Shown here one piece after another: positions 30,593-38,724 of a DNA stretch of 64,000 bases. Source of the stretch: JACCTI01 sp038237435 (GTDB lineage Bacteria > Verrucomicrobiota > Verrucomicrobiia > Chthoniobacterales > UBA10450). The stretch spans positions 61,551 to 125,550 of the forward strand of contig JBBRYT010000012.1 of NCBI GenBank assembly GCA_038237435.1. Reading direction: 5' to 3'. Below the pieces are notes generated by a model, which was not told where the DNA came from, ran no database searches, and worked only from the letters and a program-made list of their open reading frames with translations. The number at the start of each line of letters is the position of its first letter. The stretch's first letter is position 1. A program made the translations under genes and the position numbers.

Positions 30593-31433
30593 TTTTAAGC
30601 CAAAGCCTGACGAACGCCCAGGTTATCAAGGCGACACCTAATGGAGCGAGACCGATGAGAAGACTTTTGCCTAACCAAGGCAGGGCGTCGACTTCGCGAT
30701 GCGCGATCTTGTTGAAGAGTGCGCTGGAAAAAATCCAGCCGGCGTGCAGACCGATCGGTAACCAGAGCGAGCGAGTGCGAATGCGCGCATCGGCCAGAAT
30801 CCAGGCGAGAAGAAAAAGCGTCGTGAAGCCGGCGGCGAGAAGGAGCGGCTGACTGAATTGCGAAAACGAATTAGCGATGGAGACGAAGCCGGAATTCCAA
30901 TGCACGACCGCAGAAGTTTTTTCCGGCGCTTTCAAGAAATGAAGAATGGCAAACAGAGCTGAGGTGAAAAACACCGCGAGGTTTCGCGAGCTTGCGCGCA
31001 AGAGGACGCCAAGAATCAGGCCACGAAACAACGGCTCTTCGATTAGCGGCACGATGATCGCGGAGATGGAACGACTGGCGACCGCAGCCAAGGAAATCGA
31101 TTCGCGCAGCTGATAAATCCCCAGTCCAATGATCAAACCTCCGAAGCAGAGGAGGGGAATGGCGGCCGCGCCAAAGCCAATCAGGACGTCGCCGACCCGA
31201 TTTGGATTTTCGCGCAAGCTGAGCTCGCGCCAGCTTTGAATGCTCAACGAACGAAATAGCGGCCAAAAAAAGATCAACGCACCGATCAGCAACGCGCGGT
31301 GGAAAAAAGTTTCGAAATCGAATTGCGTCAGGATGCCGAACCGATGCGCTGTCCAATAAAGAACCGGCGCAACAAGCGCGCCGAAGAGGAGCGTGGCTGC
31401 GAAGTAGATCAGCAGTCGGGCTGCGTCTTTCAA
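30573..31433 (-). CDS. CPBP-family intramembrane metalloprotease
   Basis: 286 residues, seven or eight hydrophobic segments. The Abi/CPBP motifs are present: EEPLFRG (EExxxR), FAILHFL and the distal LHAGWIF. Family members act in prenyl-protein-like processing or bacteriocin immunity; no substrate can be named. The start is TTG (31433); no better codon is in frame. First gene of the operon ending in folC. Confidence 0.87.
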   Translation of the reverse strand: MKDAARLLIYFAATLLFGALVAPVLYWTAHRFGILTQFDFETFFHRALLIGALIFFWPLFRSLSIQSWRELSLRENPNRVGDVLIGFGAAAIPLLCFGGLIIGLGIYQLRESISLAAVASRSISAIIVPLIEEPLFRGLILGVLLRASSRNLAVFFTSALFAILHFLKAPEKTSAVVHWNSGFVSIANSFSQFSQPLLLAAGFTTLFLLAWILADARIRTRSLWLPIGLHAGWIFSSALFNKIAHREVDALPWLGKSLLIGLAPLGVALITWAFVRLWLKNEDRTG

Positions 31434-31458
31434 GATTCCAATGTAGGGTGGCGGCGCG

Positions 31459-31716
31459 ATGCGGAGTCAACACATATGGAAGGAAAAGGACGAGAACGGC
31501 CGCAAACGCGAAGTCCGCGTGACCAAATTCGGCGGCGAATGGAAATTCCAGGCCAAGTTCGCCGACGAAGCCGATTGGACCTATTTCGATCGACCGACCT
31601 TGGAAGACCTGAACGCGTTGCGTGATATCGTTTTCCGGAAATACCAGCGGCGTCGCGCAGCGGCTGAAGATGTCGACACGATTGATAAATTACTGCGGCT
31701 GTATTCCAATGAGTGA
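31459..31716 (+). CDS. Small conserved-looking protein, function unknown
   Basis: 85 residues, highly charged. The first half looks beta-rich (WKEKDENGRKREVRVTKFGGEWKFQAKF), followed by a helical second half (LEDLNALRDIVFRKYQRRRAAAEDVDTIDKLL). No signal peptide or membrane segment. It lies 35 bases upstream of tlyA on the same strand, so it may be co-transcribed with tlyA and nadK. Not recognised. Confidence 0.65.
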   Translation: MRSQHIWKEKDENGRKREVRVTKFGGEWKFQAKFADEADWTYFDRPTLEDLNALRDIVFRKYQRRRAAAEDVDTIDKLLRLYSNE

Positions 31717-31751
31717 GAGAGACTTCAGTTATATTTTACTTAAATTAACAT

Positions 31752-32492
31752 ATGGCAAAATCCGCCCGCCTCGATTCTGTTTTGGTGGAGCAAGGGCTCT
31801 TTCCGAGCCGCGAGCAGGCGCAACGCGCGGTCATGGCGGGCGAGGTGAGGCTGGGTGATCGCGTGTTGAACAAATCTTCTGTCCTGGTCGAGCGCAGCGC
31901 TGAGCTGATTGTCGCGCAACCGCCGAGATTTGTGGGTCGTGGCGGATTGAAACTCGAAGGCGCGCTCAATCATTTCGCGATTGAGCCAGCCGGAATGACC
32001 GCGCTCGACATCGGCGCGTCCACCGGCGGTTTCACCGATTGCCTCCTGCAACGTGGCGCGCGGAAAGTTTATGCGATCGATGTCGGGCACGGTCAGCTCG
32101 CTTGGAAAATCCGCGAGGATTCGCGAGTGGTAGTGCGCGAAAAGCTGAATGCGCGACACCTTTCGCGCGAAGACATCACTGAGCCGATCGATCTGTGTGT
32201 GATCGATGTCTCCTTCATTTCCCTGACTTTGATCTTGCCGCGAGCGTTTGAGTTGGTAACTGCAAGCGGTGTGATTCTCGCACTCATCAAGCCCCAATTC
32301 GAACTGGAGAAGCGCGATGTAGGCCGCGGCGGTATAGTCTCCGACCCGCTGTTGCACGAAAAAGCGAAGGGTAAGATAGAACAATTCGTTAGGCGGAATG
32401 AACATGCGGTTGTAGGTCTCACGCCGTCGCCGATTACCGGTGCGGACGGCAACCAGGAATTCTTTATATGCGTCCGAAGACAATCGGCCTAA
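31752..32492 (+). CDS. tlyA: TlyA-family rRNA 2'-O-methyltransferase
   Basis: 246 residues: an N-terminal S4 RNA-binding domain (RLDSVLVEQGLFPSREQAQR) and an FtsJ-like SAM-dependent methyltransferase (ALDIGASTGGFTDCLL, VYAIDVGHGQL, VIDVSFISL, LIKPQFE with the catalytic Lys). TlyA modifies ribose of rRNA; older annotation as haemolysin is misleading. An AT-rich stretch immediately upstream (TTATATTTTACTTAAATTAA) could hold a promoter. It overlaps nadK by 25 bases. Confidence 0.94.
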   Translation: MAKSARLDSVLVEQGLFPSREQAQRAVMAGEVRLGDRVLNKSSVLVERSAELIVAQPPRFVGRGGLKLEGALNHFAIEPAGMTALDIGASTGGFTDCLLQRGARKVYAIDVGHGQLAWKIREDSRVVVREKLNARHLSREDITEPIDLCVIDVSFISLTLILPRAFELVTASGVILALIKPQFELEKRDVGRGGIVSDPLLHEKAKGKIEQFVRRNEHAVVGLTPSPITGADGNQEFFICVRRQSA

Positions 32493-33337
32493 TCGCGCAC
32501 ACGAAAAAGAAAGGCGCAGCCGAGCTTATCCGCGCCGTCGCGGCCGAATTCGCCCGTCATTCCTTGCCGGTGCTAATGGAGGATGAGACCGCGAAGATAG
32601 TCGGGCAGACATCGAGCTATTCTGTGCAAGCCCTGGGACGCGAGGCTGACCTTCTTGTCGTCCTCGGCGGTGACGGAACAATTCTCCGCGTCGTCGGTGA
32701 GCTAGGTGACGAGATCAAGCCGATCTTCGGCATCAACATCGGCTCCTTAGGCTTCCTTACTTGCGCCGCATCTACTGCTTACCGCGAAGCTGTCGAAGGC
32801 ATCGCCGCAGGCAAGATCGAATTCAGCGAACGCGCCTTGCTCGATGTTCATATCGACCCTGCCGGTCCCGATACTCACACAGTCTTGCGTTGTTTGAACG
32901 ACGCGGTCTTTAGCCGTGGCGAAATCTCGCGCCTCATTCGTCTCGCGGTGCGAGTAAATGGCGAGGCGCTGACTGAGTTCAACGCCGATGGCCTCATCAT
33001 TGCCACACCTACAGGTTCGACCGCTTACTCGCTCAGCGCCGGTGGGCCGATCCTCGCACCCGAGTCCGGCTCGTTAGTCATCACACCGATCTGTCCGCAT
33101 ACCCTGACGAATCGCTCCATTATTGTAGATGACTCCGCCGTAGTAGAAGTAGAAGCGACCGAGCGGGATTACCCTGTGTTCCTGACGGTAGACGGCCGCC
33201 AGCCGGTGCATATCGAGGCGGGTTCTACTGTGACCGTACGGAAAGCGGCGCTAAGCCTTCCGCTCGCTGCCTTGCCCGGGGTATCTTTCTTCAGTGTCGT
33301 TAGGCAGAAATTGAAATGGCGTGGGAGTAACGTATGA
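32468..33337 (+). CDS. nadK: NAD kinase
   Basis: Phosphorylates NAD to NADP, 289 residues. The signature VVLGGDGTILR (GGDGT), NIGSLGFLT, and ATPTGSTAYSLSAGGPI are all present. The start ATG lies inside the 3' end of tlyA. One 11-mer core lies near its 3' end (33296-33305) and an exact copy just after (33343-33353). Confidence 0.96.
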   Translation: MRPKTIGLIAHTKKKGAAELIRAVAAEFARHSLPVLMEDETAKIVGQTSSYSVQALGREADLLVVLGGDGTILRVVGELGDEIKPIFGINIGSLGFLTCAASTAYREAVEGIAAGKIEFSERALLDVHIDPAGPDTHTVLRCLNDAVFSRGEISRLIRLAVRVNGEALTEFNADGLIIATPTGSTAYSLSAGGPILAPESGSLVITPICPHTLTNRSIIVDDSAVVEVEATERDYPVFLTVDGRQPVHIEAGSTVTVRKAALSLPLAALPGVSFFSVVRQKLKWRGSNV

Positions 33338-33362
33338 GAATTGCCTAACGAGTCCTGTCCGC

Positions 33363-34292
33363 ATGTTATCGTTTCGCGAAGCCATTCGACCCACCACCAT
33401 TGTTGAGTCGCCGCGCTTGTCGCAGCGGCTGGGGGCGCAGGTAACTATCGCGAGCGAAACCTTCCAGCTTACCGGCAGCTTCAAATTCCGCGCGGCTTAT
33501 AACGTGGCGCTCAACGTGCCTAACGAGCACATCATCTGCGCTTCTTCGGGTAACTTCGGGCAGGCCCTGGCTTATGCCTGTCGGTTGACCGGCAAGCGAT
33601 GCACTGTCGTTATGCCTGGCGACTCGGCGCAAGTAAAAGTAGAAGCCGTGCGCGACTACGGCGCCACCGTTGACTTAATCGACGTGCGCCAGGTTAGCCG
33701 CAGCGCCCGCGTGCACGAGTTGGCGCAAGAGCTCGGCGATGTTTATGTAGCTAGTCCTTACGACGATCCGCTTGTTATCAATGGTAACGCCAGCCTGGGT
33801 AACGAATTGCGCGGGCTGGGTTGCCACTTCGACAAGATCATCGTCCCGGTGGGCGGCGGCGGTTTGCTCTCGGGAATCCTGCAAAGCTTCGCTACCGTCC
33901 ACGATAAGACTGAAATCTGGGGGGCCGAGCCCGAGGTCGGCAACGACGCCGCACGCTCGCTGCGTGAAGGCCGACTAGTAACGAACGAGCACGAACCGAA
34001 AACCATCGCGGACGGGGCGCGCACAGTTAGCCTGGGTCAACATAACTGGCCAATCATTCGTGATCACGCCGCGGGAATTATCGAAGTTCCAGAAGAGCAG
34101 CTCCGAGAAGGGCTCCGTTTACTTTATTCGTTAGCTAACCTTAAGGTCGAACCCACCGGTGCTCTGGCCGTGGGAGCGATCCTGACGAAGCCTAACGAAT
34201 TCAAAGGCAAACAAGTCTGCTGTGTTGTGAGCGGCGGGAATGTGGATGCCGCGCTCTATCGGGATTGCATTACTCCGGGAAGCAGTAGGTAA
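33363..34292 (+). CDS. PLP-dependent threonine/serine dehydratase-like enzyme
   Basis: 309 residues, fold-type II PLP enzyme. The PLP lysine is in LTGSFKFRAA, the phosphate-binding loop is SSGNFGQAL, and the glycine loop is PVGGGGLLSGI. Without a C-terminal ACT-like regulatory domain it resembles catabolic threonine dehydratase, serine racemase or hydroxyaspartate dehydratase. From ATG 33363; a longer frame overlaps nadK and is unlikely. A possible terminator lies at 34328-34351. 11-mer family copies at 33518 and 34190. Confidence 0.87.
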   Translation: MLSFREAIRPTTIVESPRLSQRLGAQVTIASETFQLTGSFKFRAAYNVALNVPNEHIICASSGNFGQALAYACRLTGKRCTVVMPGDSAQVKVEAVRDYGATVDLIDVRQVSRSARVHELAQELGDVYVASPYDDPLVINGNASLGNELRGLGCHFDKIIVPVGGGGLLSGILQSFATVHDKTEIWGAEPEVGNDAARSLREGRLVTNEHEPKTIADGARTVSLGQHNWPIIRDHAAGIIEVPEEQLREGLRLLYSLANLKVEPTGALAVGAILTKPNEFKGKQVCCVVSGGNVDAALYRDCITPGSSR

Positions 34293-34327
34293 TCTGGAAG
34301 CTGCGTTAACCTCCGAGGGGGAGCAAG

Positions 34328-34351
34328 CTGGGGAGAATTGAATATCCCCAG
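34328..34351 (+). terminator. Candidate terminator hairpin after the dehydratase gene
   Basis: CTGGGGA and TCCCCAG form a perfect 7-bp GC-rich stem with a 10-base AT-rich loop, followed by AGCTTTCCTT. The T-run is weak, so this is only a candidate. Confidence 0.4.
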
Positions 34352-34391
34352 AGCTTTCCTTCAATTACATCAGACAATATATGTCATGTAA

Positions 34392-34428
34392 AATACGGTG
34401 GTGTTGGGCCTGATTGGGTATGGCATTT
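34392..34428 (+). repeat. Left copy of a diverged direct repeat flanking the transposase region
   Basis: AATACGGTGGTGTTG at 34392-34406 recurs exactly at 37598-37612, and similarity continues for ~20 bases (TGATTGGGTATGG versus TGTTTGGTTATGG). The two copies have the same orientation and bracket 3.2 kb with the transposase and unknown genes. Confidence 0.6.
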
Positions 34429-34458
34429 AGAATCCCCGTCTGATAAGACCGTTCTCCA

Positions 34459-34812
34459 ATGGCTGAGAACAGGATTGAAATAAGGGATGCAGGCTTTCTT
34501 GTTCTGCCGAACCACAAGATTCCAGTTCTGCGTCTGACCGTAGAACGTGGGTCGCGGGTCCAAGACACCACTCTAAAAGCGTGGTTTGCGCGTCCCGATC
34601 CTGTAGTTTTGGGAAAGCTCCAATCGTGTACATCAGTTCCGCTAGAGATTCCCGGTTTGGAAGTCTCGATTGATTTCCAAGTCCAACACGAACCGGAGTT
34701 TGGAGAAAGAGATCAGCCCGGGCTTCTGCATCTTCATAGCGCAAAGGAACTGTCCCCTCACCAGAATGAAACCTTTGAGAAATTCCTACGAACTTCCGTC
34801 GCCCAGAAGTAA
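34459..34812 (+). CDS. Hypothetical protein in accessory island
   Basis: 117 residues, not recognised. It reads as a plausible soluble beta-rich protein (EIRDAGFLVLPNHKIPVLRLTVE.., LEVSIDFQVQHEPEF) with a short C-terminal helix. No signal peptide. It lies between the left direct repeat and the convergent transposase gene (40 bases between ends). Confidence 0.5.
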   Translation: MAENRIEIRDAGFLVLPNHKIPVLRLTVERGSRVQDTTLKAWFARPDPVVLGKLQSCTSVPLEIPGLEVSIDFQVQHEPEFGERDQPGLLHLHSAKELSPHQNETFEKFLRTSVAQK

Positions 34813-34852
34813 ATTGTTCTTTGATGGTGACTGTTCTCAGGAGCGGTTCCAT

Positions 34853-35773
34853 TCAACCAAGCGCTTCCGCGAAAGCTTCTTCAAACTCTGCGTCCTCTTT
34901 GCGGCGCATAAACGCCGCTGTCATCTCGACAACGCGTTCTAAATCCCAACGCTCTAGCTCAATCCCTGCTGTGACCGCTGGCGTAGTTCCTAGCGTCGTG
35001 TGAACGCGAACAAAGTTATAGACACCTAGGAACAGCGCGACCGCTGCTTTATGCGTTGCTAGGTCTTTCGAGTAACCAAGTCCTTTGCGCTGGAACCGCT
35101 TTAGCTCTTGGCGCACAGTTAGGAACGCGCGCTCAATGTGCGAAGTAGTTAGGCTGCCTAAGTCCGGCGAGCCTACGACTGCGGTACGTTCCGCTGTTAG
35201 CATCTTGCGAACGCCTTCGTTCTTTCCAAGACGCCCCTGCGTTCCGTCTAGCAGTTCCGGCTCGCCGAATACCTTCGTTTCTGTCCCGTAACTGAATCCC
35301 TCGTAACCAAATTCCTGCTTAATTAGTCCCTCGTAAGGAGGATAGTTGTCGGTCGCGATTTGCACCGGTCCTGCAATGCGCTGGCGAACGTCACGAATGA
35401 AAGTCCATCCGTCGCGACGATCACGCTTTCCGATATGATGCGACAACACCAGCTTAGTGTCTGCGTCAATGCACGCCCATAGCCAGAAGTCGCCGCGCGC
35501 CTTGTCGCGTGGCTCATAGATCGGACGCCTCGGCATCCTGCCAGCGTGACAGCCGACATACTGCCATTGCTCATCCATTTCGATGCGAGCGCAGGGCAAG
35601 TCGCGGAATTCCTTGTCCATATAATCGGCAAACGCTTCGCCCGTCTCGCAGATGATGCGGTGAATCGTATCCTTGCCGACTTTGAACATACGGGCGCACG
35701 CGCGAATGGGAGTGCCTTCGCAGAGCGCCGCTAGGACTAAAGCCTGTTTCTCTTTGGAGAGTCGCTTATTCAT
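34853..35773 (-). mobile_element. IS1-like DDE transposase
   Basis: 306 residues from ATG 35773 (MNKRLSKEKQALVLAALCEG). A helix-turn-helix N-terminus (PIRACARMFKVGKDTIHRII) precedes a DDE domain: first Asp in EMDEQWQYVG, second Asp in ATDNYPPYEG, Glu in SHIERAFLTVRQE, then KRFQRKGLGYSKD and VRVHTTLGTTPA. This matches transposases usually annotated as IS1 family in environmental bacteria. The gene looks intact. No clear terminal inverted repeats were found close by, so it may be a passenger of a larger element or a solitary copy. An upstream frame to 35833 adds 20 unlikely residues. Confidence 0.82.
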
Positions 35774-35835
35774 AACTGAAAGAATATATAGCGAATCAAC
35801 TTGCGTCAACATAATTCGTATATATTGTTTCAAAC

Positions 35836-36003
35836 ATGAAGAAACCGAAACACGGCGGAAAACGCGAAGGAGCAGGCCGACCGCCAGAGGGCAAGAAAGC
35901 GTATCTAGTCACACTCACCGAAACGAACGTGACGAAGGCTAAGAAGCGGGAAGCGAACTTCTCCGGCTTGCTGGACCGGCTACTCGCTCGCTGGCTTGGC
36001 TGA
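35836..36003 (+). CDS. Small basic ribbon-helix-helix-like protein
   Basis: 55 residues, starting MKKPKHGGKREGAGRPPEGK. The GGKREGAGRP motif is a common N-terminus of small proteins on phages, plasmids and transposons. The remainder (VTLTETNVTKAKKREANFSG then LLDRLLARWLG) has the strand-helix-helix length pattern of RHH/CcdA-like DNA-binding antitoxins. It diverges from the transposase, 62 bases apart, sharing an AT-rich spacer, so it could regulate that promoter (inference). Its last 24 bases overlap the convergent small gene at 35980. Confidence 0.65.
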   Translation: MKKPKHGGKREGAGRPPEGKKAYLVTLTETNVTKAKKREANFSGLLDRLLARWLG

Positions 36004-36147
36004 TTCTTTCGCGAGCCGTTCCTTGGCCTCGCGTAACTGCCGCTTGAGATCGTCGGAGCCAAGCAAGTCCTCGCCGTTGACCGGATCGGATTCGGTAATT
36101 CTCTGGACTTGCTCCAGTGCCTTTTGGCTGGCGTCTTGTTCTGCCAT
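35980..36147 (-). CDS. Small acidic helical protein, function unknown
   Basis: 55 residues, MAEQDASQKALEQVQRITES..., very hydrophilic and almost entirely helix-forming (LKRQLREAKERLAKESAKPASE), perhaps coiled-coil. Supported by an uninterrupted sensible composition; no family is recognised and no strong Shine-Dalgarno is seen. It diverges from the membrane protein at 36184 (36 bases apart). Confidence 0.45.
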   Translation of the reverse strand: MAEQDASQKALEQVQRITESDPVNGEDLLGSDDLKRQLREAKERLAKESAKPASE

Positions 36148-36183
36148 TGGGGCATTCTACTGCTCATTCCAAAAGATAGCGAA

Positions 36184-36666
36184 ATGAAACTTCCGCGACT
36201 GCTGAAAGAGCAGCTAACAAAAAGCCTAGTGATAGCGCTTGTAGCGTTATTCGCGTTCTTTGGAGCGAAGATATATCACGATGTTTCTGCCCCGTTTCTG
36301 GGGCATGTCGTGCCAGCATTCTCGAATGCAACGCTCCTGTCAGCGTGCACGATATTAACGCTGCTGGTAATCCTATTGGTATGGTGGGTGATCTATCTTC
36401 ACCAGCTCCAACAAGAGCCCACAGCGCGCGAGCGAGAGAAAGAAATCGAAGCGCGCTTTGACAAGTTTGATAGCCGTTTAGGTCTTTGGACGCATAAGAC
36501 CGAACCAGGATATTTTTGTCCAGATTGCAGGGCGCGGCATGGAGAATCTCCAATGCTTGAGAGACCGGAAGGCTGGTTTTGCCTTGTGAGGGAGTGTCAG
36601 TTCTTTGCGCAAAACCCTGACTACAAACCGCCGAGGCCGCCGCGATCCCCGCCAGCGTTAGTCTAA
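36184..36666 (+). CDS. Membrane protein with C-terminal zinc-ribbon-like segment
   Basis: 160 residues. Two transmembrane helices (SLVIALVALFAFFG and LLSACTILTLLVILLVWWVIYL) are followed by a charged helix (REREKEIEARFDKFDSR) and a Cys-containing domain (GYFCPDC..., GWFCLVREC) that may bind zinc. ATG 36184 (MKLPRLLKEQLTKS) is preferred over upstream codons. Function unknown; this helix-plus-ribbon layout is common in phage or island proteins. Eight bases before the next gene. Confidence 0.7.
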   Translation: MKLPRLLKEQLTKSLVIALVALFAFFGAKIYHDVSAPFLGHVVPAFSNATLLSACTILTLLVILLVWWVIYLHQLQQEPTAREREKEIEARFDKFDSRLGLWTHKTEPGYFCPDCRARHGESPMLERPEGWFCLVRECQFFAQNPDYKPPRPPRSPPALV

Positions 36667-36673
36667 CCCAAAG

Positions 36674-37255
36674 ATGACGGCGCCAACCGAAGAAAACGAA
36701 CCGGGATTGCCGCCCAAAGGCGTGGTGGTGACTCACGAATCGGCTCCTCGAACACAGCTCGACACAGCTATATATCTTTGGTTCAGCGAAGGCGACCCGC
36801 TGTCGATTCACACGCTGGCCTCGGCTGCCTTGCAGCTTCTTCACGACCAAGGCATGAAAGTAGGAAAGCCGTCCGCGATAATTGCCGGGTTTAGGAAGCT
36901 CTCGAAAAATGATCGAAGGAAGCTGGAACTGCCGACGGTATTCGCCAAGCACGCCGACAGACGAATGCCGTTTAATACGCTGGATTTTCCACCGCAATAT
37001 ACCGAGCACCTTATGTATGAAGCAGCGATTTGTTATGGGAACTTGTTCCATGATCTAAGTCCGTGGATGCGGCTTTTCGCCGCTCGGTTTACCCTCACCA
37101 ATCCCAAATTGTTTGAAGAGGTAGGCATTCCAGAGTCGTTCAAACGCCTCGGAAGTCAGGAGCACCTGGCTCGGCTTAGCCGTCGAAAGTTCCTTGATGA
37201 AATCCTCCCGACGCTTACGAGAGCCGACCTTGGGATGCCCGATAACAGAGATTGA
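36674..37255 (+). CDS. Conserved-looking soluble helical protein of accessory island
   Basis: 193 residues, not assigned. The core LDTAIYLWFSEGDPLSIHTLASAALQLLHD and FAKHADRRMP recalls a family of unnamed bacterial proteins scattered among accessory regions, which pair 'DP.SIHTL' with an '(F/A)KHAD' motif. All-helical, no signal or membrane segment. It follows the membrane protein at eight bases, so the two are likely one transcript. Biochemical role unknown. Confidence 0.65.
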   Translation: MTAPTEENEPGLPPKGVVVTHESAPRTQLDTAIYLWFSEGDPLSIHTLASAALQLLHDQGMKVGKPSAIIAGFRKLSKNDRRKLELPTVFAKHADRRMPFNTLDFPPQYTEHLMYEAAICYGNLFHDLSPWMRLFAARFTLTNPKLFEEVGIPESFKRLGSQEHLARLSRRKFLDEILPTLTRADLGMPDNRD

Positions 37256-37287
37256 CTTCGTGACGCTCATATGTTCGGTTGAACGGC

Positions 37288-37560
37288 ATGCGAGCCGGAC
37301 GCCTGCAAAACGCCTTGGATGCGCTCAAGCAGGCGACTCGCGAGGTTGAATCTGCGCTGGAAGAATTGAGGGGAGGTCAAGACCCGCTCGCACTGCACAT
37401 CTTCGTGTCTCGGCGCAACTACCGGCGCACGAACGACACGAAAGGCGGAGCGCGTCGCGAAACGTACGCGCTCATATCGTTCAAGGAGGCGACAGAGCTT
37501 GGCTTTCGCGGCCAGCTCAGCGAATGGCAAAGACTGCTTGGGGCAGTCCCTAGGCGCTAG
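37288..37560 (+). CDS. Hypothetical protein in accessory island
   Basis: 90 residues from ATG 37288 (MRAGRLQNALDALKQATREV), helical N-terminus and a basic middle (RRNYRRTNDTKGGARRETYAL). Not recognised. A TTG at 37279 could extend it by three residues. It is the last gene before the right-hand copy of the direct repeat. Confidence 0.5.
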   Translation: MRAGRLQNALDALKQATREVESALEELRGGQDPLALHIFVSRRNYRRTNDTKGGARRETYALISFKEATELGFRGQLSEWQRLLGAVPRR

Positions 37561-37597
37561 GGGCTTAGAAATGCCATACCGAAGCTGGCCCAACACC

Positions 37598-37634
37598 AAT
37601 ACGGTGGTGTTGCTGCTGTTTGGTTATGGTAATT
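37598..37634 (+). repeat. Right copy of the direct repeat
   Basis: Second copy of the AATACGGTGGTGTTG repeat, also part of a local hairpin (CAACACC ... GGTGTTG, 37591-37612). A third, shorter match, ACCAATACGGT, is at 39192-39202. Confidence 0.6.
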
Positions 37635-38046
37635 GAGAGCGCCACCCGCCCAGCTTCTCGGCCTTAGCGAGCTGTTCCATTTCAGCGAGTTTCGCCAAGT
37701 ATTGCTGTGAATCTCTGCCGTCCGGCGTAGGCGTGCGCGTTCCATAGATTCGCGCCAGTCCCTTGCGCACGAGCAATTCTGCAAGATCGTCACCTTCCGC
37801 CGTGAACACGAATGCGTAGTAGCGGGTCGGGCCGAACACCGGACGCCAGCGCGTTTGAATCGTGAACGGCTTGGACAAGGCTTCGGCGGTGAACTCCTTC
37901 GCTTCCTTCCCAAGCTTCACAGCACCCGCCCGCGTCAGGCCGAAATACGCAGCCTGCTCATCCGACCTCTTTCCGCGCGAACGTGATTCGGTGGTGTCCA
38001 CGAAATAGAGCCGGAACGTTTCCAGGCGTCCGTCCGGCAAACGCAC
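37624..38046 (-). pseudogene. Staphylococcal-nuclease-like protein, 5'-truncated
   Basis: 140 residues of an SNase-like domain: FRLYFVDTTESRS, a helical insert, RYYAFVFTAEGDDLAELLVRKGLARIYGTR and LAKAEKLGGWRS. Exported family members begin with a signal peptide and a 'DGDT' strand before this point. Here the frame opens only 12 bases upstream of the GTG before hitting TAG (38059-38061), so the secretion signal and first strand are missing. The break coincides with the broken 5' end of the plus-strand gene at 38052. Probably non-functional. Confidence 0.65.
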
Positions 38047-38051
38047 GCGGA

Positions 38052-38401
38052 AACGACCCTATTGATCTACTTGCCCAACGTGTCGCGGAAGCGTTACGAG
38101 AAGAAACCCGAAAGGACGAGACAACGGGTTTGCCTTACAAGGTAAATCTGAATTACTCGTCCGATGGCACCGGGCACGGCGTCTTTTGGGTTGATGTCGA
38201 TGAAGCCGCCCGGCAAAGGTCCATAAGGCTCTGGTGCAACGCAGGGAACAAAACATCGGTGACGCTTACCAGTTATCACTGATTCAAGATCACTGGAACA
38301 ATGACCACCCCGGCGAGGAACCGATTCAGTTGTCAATGGACTACGGACCAGACGTTGCTTGGCGCAAGGCGGGAGGCGACGAGCAAAGTACGGCTGCCTA
38401 A
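38052..38401 (+). pseudogene. Unknown protein, 5'-truncated and frameshifted
   Basis: Protein-like sequence runs from DPIDLLAQRVAEALREETR through KVNLNYSSDG and GVFWVDVDEA. It then continues in another frame from about 38203-38215 as KALVQRREQNIGDAYQLSLI, HWNNDHPGEEPIQLSMDYG and ends at TAA 38399-38401. No start codon precedes the conserved part; upstream it runs into antisense of the nuclease gene. Family not named; the pattern resembles small proteins of unknown function. Its stop lies in an 11-mer variant shared with the next gene. Confidence 0.5.
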
Positions 38402-38406
38402 CGACT
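38396..38406. repeat. 11-mer variant joining two convergent genes
   Basis: GCCTAACGACT supplies TAA for the plus-strand gene and, on the minus strand, TAG for the convergent small gene. It is the only core copy found inside the accessory island. Confidence 0.85.
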
Positions 38407-38595
38407 TTTCTTCCAGCGCGCAGCCGCGGCGGTTCTCGCTATCTCTGCTCGCTTTTCGTTCGTCAGCGAATTGGCGCGGGCGCGTCCGCCCTTCAATCCG
38501 CCAGCGCTGCCGCGTTTAACCTGCTTTGCAGATTCCTCGCCCGTCGATTTCCGAACTATAGAAAGCGCGAGCTGGGCGAAGTCCTTCTTCGGCAC
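38398..38595 (-). CDS. Small basic protein with GGLKGGRARA motif
   Basis: 65 residues from GTG 38595 (MPKKDFAQLALSIVRKSTGE). The C-terminal GGLKGGRARANSLTNEKRAE followed by IARTAAAARW is a recurrent ending of small basic, possibly nucleic-acid-binding proteins in many bacteria. A longer frame from 38667 begins with residues unlike the family. Function unknown. It converges with the frameshifted gene, overlapping by four bases. Confidence 0.65.
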   Translation of the reverse strand: MPKKDFAQLALSIVRKSTGEESAKQVKRGSAGGLKGGRARANSLTNEKRAEIARTAAAARWKKSR

Positions 38596-38724
38596 GTCAG
38601 ATCCGTGCGGGAATATTCGGTCGGGGATGCCCAGCGCGAGAAGACGCGCTTTTACGAACCGCCACAATGGCGGTCACCGCACCAATCGCAGTCACCAAAC
38701 CCGAGAGAGCAAGTAATAGTATGT

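Noticed and set aside
30871..31473. 200-codon minus-strand frame overlapping the CPBP protease
   Set aside because: Out of frame with the clear CPBP motifs; Arg/Ser-rich shadow.
37585..37640. Hairpin CAACACC...GGTGTTG considered as an integron attC site
   Set aside because: Lacks the GTTRRRY/RYYYAAC core pair, no integrase is in the window, and cassettes are in mixed orientation.
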